From Antedon mediterranea (lineage: Eukaryota > Echinodermata > Crinoidea > Comatulida > Antedonidae): 64,000 bases of DNA. The DNA lies in assembly GCF_964355755.1 (NCBI RefSeq), contig NC_092671.1, positions 11,917,001 through 11,981,000 of the forward strand. The letters are read 5' to 3'. Under the pieces are notes generated by a model. It was not told the DNA's origin and searched no databases. It saw only the letters and a list, made by a program, of their open reading frames with translations. This document shows, piece by piece, positions 61,201-64,000 of this stretch. Within the stretch, counting starts at the first letter, position 1. Every line of letters starts with the position of its first letter. The position numbers were made by a program, and so were the translations under genes.

Positions 61201-62953
61201 ACTTAATAAGATGTAGATGTAATGTTTTTATGTTGAACCAAACGTTTAAGAAGAATAAATGTACTTTTCTGACTCTAAATATGAACTCTCAGTTGTTGGT
61301 GCTTACCAAACACAACTTTGTCCCATTCATCTTTGATGAGATTCTTTGTACTTCTGAATGACTTCTGACGTCGCCTGAAGAAACTGCTACGTCCTCCACC
61401 GGTAGGCTGTGGTTTCATGTAGTAGTCTGGTGGCTGGGATGAGGCCAGCTGCTCAGCTCTGAAAATAATATTTAATCATTTCAGATGCAATGGTTAATAT
61501 TTGAGGCAATTGTTATTTAACAAGCTTCATTGCTAATAAGTAAGTTGCTAATAAAAATACATTTTTAGTTACATTTTGTGTAATTTCCTAGATTTTCACT
61601 GTAAAAAAAAAGTTGACTTACCGACTGTTGTTAGGAATGATACCGCGGGCCTCCTCACGTTCATCAACTCCAATCTTTAAGGCGTACCACCACCCCACCA
61701 TACCCTCGTACATCGTATCAATCACACGGAAGATGTTGTTTTTGAAAAAAGTGATCTGTTCTGCACCCTGACTTTCGTAGTTGAAATGTGTGCGTACATA
61801 GAAATCATCACCTTTACCAGATTTCATGACGTCATCACACACTGTAACAAAATTAACCAATAAGGCTTATGATCAAAATATGAAAAAGAAAAACAGAGAT
61901 TCACAACAAATGACAAGGAAATTTGGGTCCTTTGATTTTTATTATTAGTATTACTTTTTATAATCATGACATCATTCGATTGAAAATACAATTTTCATCA
62001 AAGGCAGCATAAATGGTTATCCTATAGTTCTAGATTGAAAACTGTTTGGATTTCGTTTGAAAAATGAAAAACAATAAACAATTCTTACTTTTCTTATCAT
62101 AACGGCACACAAGTCTAATCTCATTTGTAAGACTAAGCAGCAACAGCACAGCATCTTCCTTGGTCATTCCAAGCAGGCTTGTGTCGTTTACCTGCAAAAT
62201 CTGATCACCTTCATGTACTCCGGCCTTTTCTGCAGCACTGCCAGGCTGCATTGCTGCCACAAAGATGCCTGTCGAGTTGCCTCCTACGAGTTGAAGGCCG
62301 ATACTCTTTCCTTTGATAAAAGAGACATGTCTTTCCTCTGATCCTGGGGTAACTGCCGGTGGATCATAGCTTGGAGCCGGTGGATCATAGCTTGGAGTCG
62401 GTCTAGGTCGGGATGTTGGTGTTTCTTGCTGATAATAATCATTGCCCCCTGGTGGTGGTGGTGTTGACATTACAATACTGAATTAAAGAAACAGGCATAC
62501 ATTAGTACATCTCTTTTAGATCTATTTGATCATAAATATAATAAATGGAGGGTGAGAGTATGTCATAAGTTGAAAAATTGACTGCTCAAGAGTTGGAAAT
62601 AGAATATGGTTTCAGCAATCGGCCGACCAAACATTGTAAACCAGTTTGAAGCCATGTCCTCTACACTGTCATGCACCAATAAGCCTGCATACCAACATAA
62701 CATATTCTTACATTATTCATTTCATTGACATTAACTGATTTACAGTGGCCATTTCGAAGAGACTTAGCTCTGTTGGCATCACTTTGCTGTAGGACAGATA
62801 ACTCTCTAGCACATCTATGATACCTCAATGTGTTTATATAAGGTGTGACAAAAATACTGAAATACACCAGTAAATAAGTTTTGAGTACAAACCTTTCTGG
62901 CTGTGGTTTAACGTGAAGTGGAGGTGAAGATTCAGGAGTGACGGGAGGAAGTT
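49269..62953 (-). CDS. TJP1: ZO-1/tight junction protein-like scaffold, 3' part (PDZ3-SH3-GUK-ZU5)
   Basis: Membrane-associated MAGUK scaffold at cell junctions. Exons: 62893-62953, 62089-62477, 61622-61841, 61307-61458, 61080-61130, 60712-60807, 58352-58422, 57626-57839, 57439-57536, 56921-57130, 55628-56717, 54661-54907, 49871-50079, 49520-49663, 49269-49375. They join in frame to 1118 residues. Three optional exons are listed separately. Domains by window residue: PDZ3 at about 69-146 ([20 protein letters not shown]), SH3 at about 150-225, GUK-like at about 279-445 with the ATP loop replaced by [13 protein letters not shown] as in vertebrate ZO proteins, Arg/Glu-rich helix at about 565-647, Pro-rich region, and ZU5 at about 976-1118 ([26 protein letters not shown]) ending MVDHF like human ZO-1. 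PDZ1-2 exons lie past the right edge. It is probably the single ancestor-type orthologue of TJP1/2/3. Confidence 0.93.
49738..49811. mobile_element. Truncated small MITE in a ZO-like intron
   Basis: ACTAATATGGTAGTGATATG and AATAGTGTAGACAGAGCTT match the interior and end of the MITEs at 25237-25395 and 27255-27380. The other end is missing. Confidence 0.55.
50080..53838. other. Long ZO-like intron
   Basis: AT-rich intron DNA with no recognisable gene or repeat family. The open frames here lack splice context. Confidence 0.5.
53839..53889 (-). CDS. TJP1: 51-nt cassette exon of the ZO-like gene
   Basis: It lies between acceptor TTACAACTAG and donor GTAATT. It completes the AA| codon of the upstream exon, adds [17 protein letters not shown], and leaves GG| to join the A that starts the next exon, so inclusion or skipping both keep the frame. 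It sits just before the ZU5 exons. Whether it is constitutive or alternative cannot be told from DNA. Confidence 0.6.
55378..55380 (-). CDS. TJP1: Candidate 3-nt microexon (ATG) of the ZO-like gene
   Basis: On - the sequence TTTATTTTTTGCTACAG|ATG|GTAAGTAATC places a strong acceptor and a consensus donor exactly three bases apart, inside the intron between exons 55628-56717 and 54661-54907. The flanking phase is 1, so inclusion would turn ...GAA GGA... into ...GAA GAT GGA..., adding one Asp without shifting the frame. Confidence 0.4.
59404..59910. mobile_element. MITE-like element of about 500 bp in a ZO-like intron
   Basis: TTAAAGATGTATTGTCCCTT (about 59405-59425) recurs inverted as AAGGGACAATACATCTTTAA (about 59887-59908). 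The interior is AT-rich, non-coding, with a small dyad TTTGACTTCCAGTCAAA near 59560. It is a non-autonomous element of unknown superfamily. Confidence 0.65.
60316..60339 (-). CDS. TJP1: Candidate 24-nt microexon of the ZO-like gene
   Basis: Between a pyrimidine-rich acceptor ending TTCTTGGAAAG and donor GTACCT, 24 bases read in the required phase as F-IHPPAKK-D between ...FESP and NQGEE. Length and phase preserve the frame. It falls in the GUK-like domain, in the loop between the degenerate ATP-site strand and the following segment. The acceptor is only moderate, so this is a candidate. Confidence 0.4.
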
Positions 62954-64000
62954 CTGAAAGATGACATTCACAGATTTGTTATTACTGTCAATATTATGTA
63001 CTTTTAAGTAGGCGACTTTATATCAATTAAGTAACTACTTAAATTTAAAGTCTGAGCACTGATATGTTAAAAAACTCAAGTTATTTTCAATTTTAATGAA
63101 TATTAAAAACATTATTATTGTTCATGTTGTTGAGCACTCGCACATAATGTGTATACCTACTTCAAAACACTAGTAACCTAGTATAGTACAATGATAACAG
63201 ATAGATGTAGCTGCGCCTAGATGAAGATTGCTCGAGTGAAGACTAAGTTCTACCCAAATTTCCCTTAGCTTTAACACTAAAGTTATTTCTATATTTTCTA
63301 GTTTTCAAATTATCTATATGTTTACATTGTGACAAAAACTTAACTTTTGTTTAAAACCGTTCTTTTTAAACAAAGTAAACAGTCGCACTATTACGGAATA
63401 ATTCAGAGTTAAAAAATAGGAAAAAACAATAAATGAGGCGAACAGTTAAAAGGAGGATAAAGAAACTAGAAACGCAAGCAAATCAGGCAACAAGCAGTTG
63501 ACATCCAATACAAATAAAATAAAAATTCACAACAATAAATTTGTATTGAATGAGGAATAAATATACGATTTGAATTTTTACACAACAATAATAACATTCA
63601 TTTTGCCCTATAGTTATTTAGTCATGCTAAGGGGTGTAAATAGTTGTTATAACAAGATAATTTCTTTTTATTGTTCTTTCAATCAGTGTCAAACTGATGG
63701 CATTCAACAAGCATGTTTTATCATACGTTTTATATTAACATGGGCGGACGTAATAATATTACCTTTTTATAAGCTTAGACTTCTGTGGAAAACAAATTAA
63801 TTGACAAATCATATTCACTAATTTTAAAACTACATAAAAATTATACAAACAGTCCTGCTTCAAAAACTTCCACATTTAAGCAGTAAACAAAAAGCACTTT
63901 CTTGTATCATTAAATAGCAGTTCAGCTGATGTTGATATTTAAAAAAAAATTAGTTTTAGCTCTCTTCTAAATAAACATTCTTCCACTCATATATATTTAA
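62954..64000. other. ZO-like intron running off the window
   Basis: No exon with correct phase is visible. The exons for PDZ1 and PDZ2 must lie beyond the right edge. Confidence 0.55.

Noticed and set aside
62723-62826. Possible extra ZO-like exon on - ([16 protein letters not shown]-type reading ending at GTAAGA)
   Set aside because: It ends in phase 0 where the next exon needs phase 2, and inclusion creates an early stop. The acceptor is weak.
1-64000. CRISPR arrays, operons, rRNA, prokaryotic promoters
   Set aside because: The tandem repeats present have no spacer structure, and all host genes are split by spliceosomal introns. None of these features is present.

Overview
This window is AT-rich eukaryotic DNA from an animal genome with introns and many transposons. 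No bacterial features are present. The two large genes are a SAFB-type RNA/DNA-binding protein and a ZO-1/tight-junction-protein-type scaffold. The DIRS-like, Penelope-like and CR1/L2-like elements, the foldback elements and the very frequent TAGGCCTA word suggest a marine invertebrate deuterostome. An echinoderm is my best guess, but that is inference and was not checked against a database.

Layout. 1-6 kb holds a decayed Penelope-like element (PLE) whose two halves lie about 5 kb apart around a decayed DIRS-like retrotransposon. 6.1-9.2 kb holds two copies of a local unit, each interrupted: one by a foldback element carrying inverted 21-bp minisatellites, the other by a 1.5-kb insertion with tRNA-headed SINE copies. 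9.5-13.4 kb holds a LINE 3' end on + and a nearly intact CR1/L2-like LINE on -. 14.0-14.9 kb is a GGTC-rich repeat, and 14.9-15.25 kb a two-exon gene for a small secreted, cysteine-free peptide on -. 15.8-19.1 kb is a badly decayed LINE on -. 20-28 kb is mostly repeats: diverged duplications, a LINE fragment, MITEs and a 1.8-kb foldback with a duplicated palindromic core. 28-36 kb is sparse, with candidate small secreted-peptide exons and a LINE fragment at 34 kb.

Host genes. 36.9-46.1 kb on - is a complete SAFB-like gene. I could splice 12 coding exons in frame (1210 codons plus stop: SAP, acidic region, RRM, Arg/Glu-rich helix, Gly/Met/Gln-rich tail). 49.3-62.95 kb on - is the 3' two thirds of a ZO-1/TJP gene (PDZ3, SH3, GUK-like, charged helix, Pro-rich region, ZU5). 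The exons for PDZ1 and PDZ2 lie beyond the right edge. Three frame-preserving optional exons of 3, 24 and 51 nt were found in its introns. The two genes are head-to-tail, 3.2 kb apart. Their products act in different compartments (nucleus versus cell junctions), so adjacency may reflect ancestral linkage rather than shared function.

Exon boundaries were set by hand from GT/AG sites, phase continuity and remembered family patterns. No alignment, RNA or database evidence was available.
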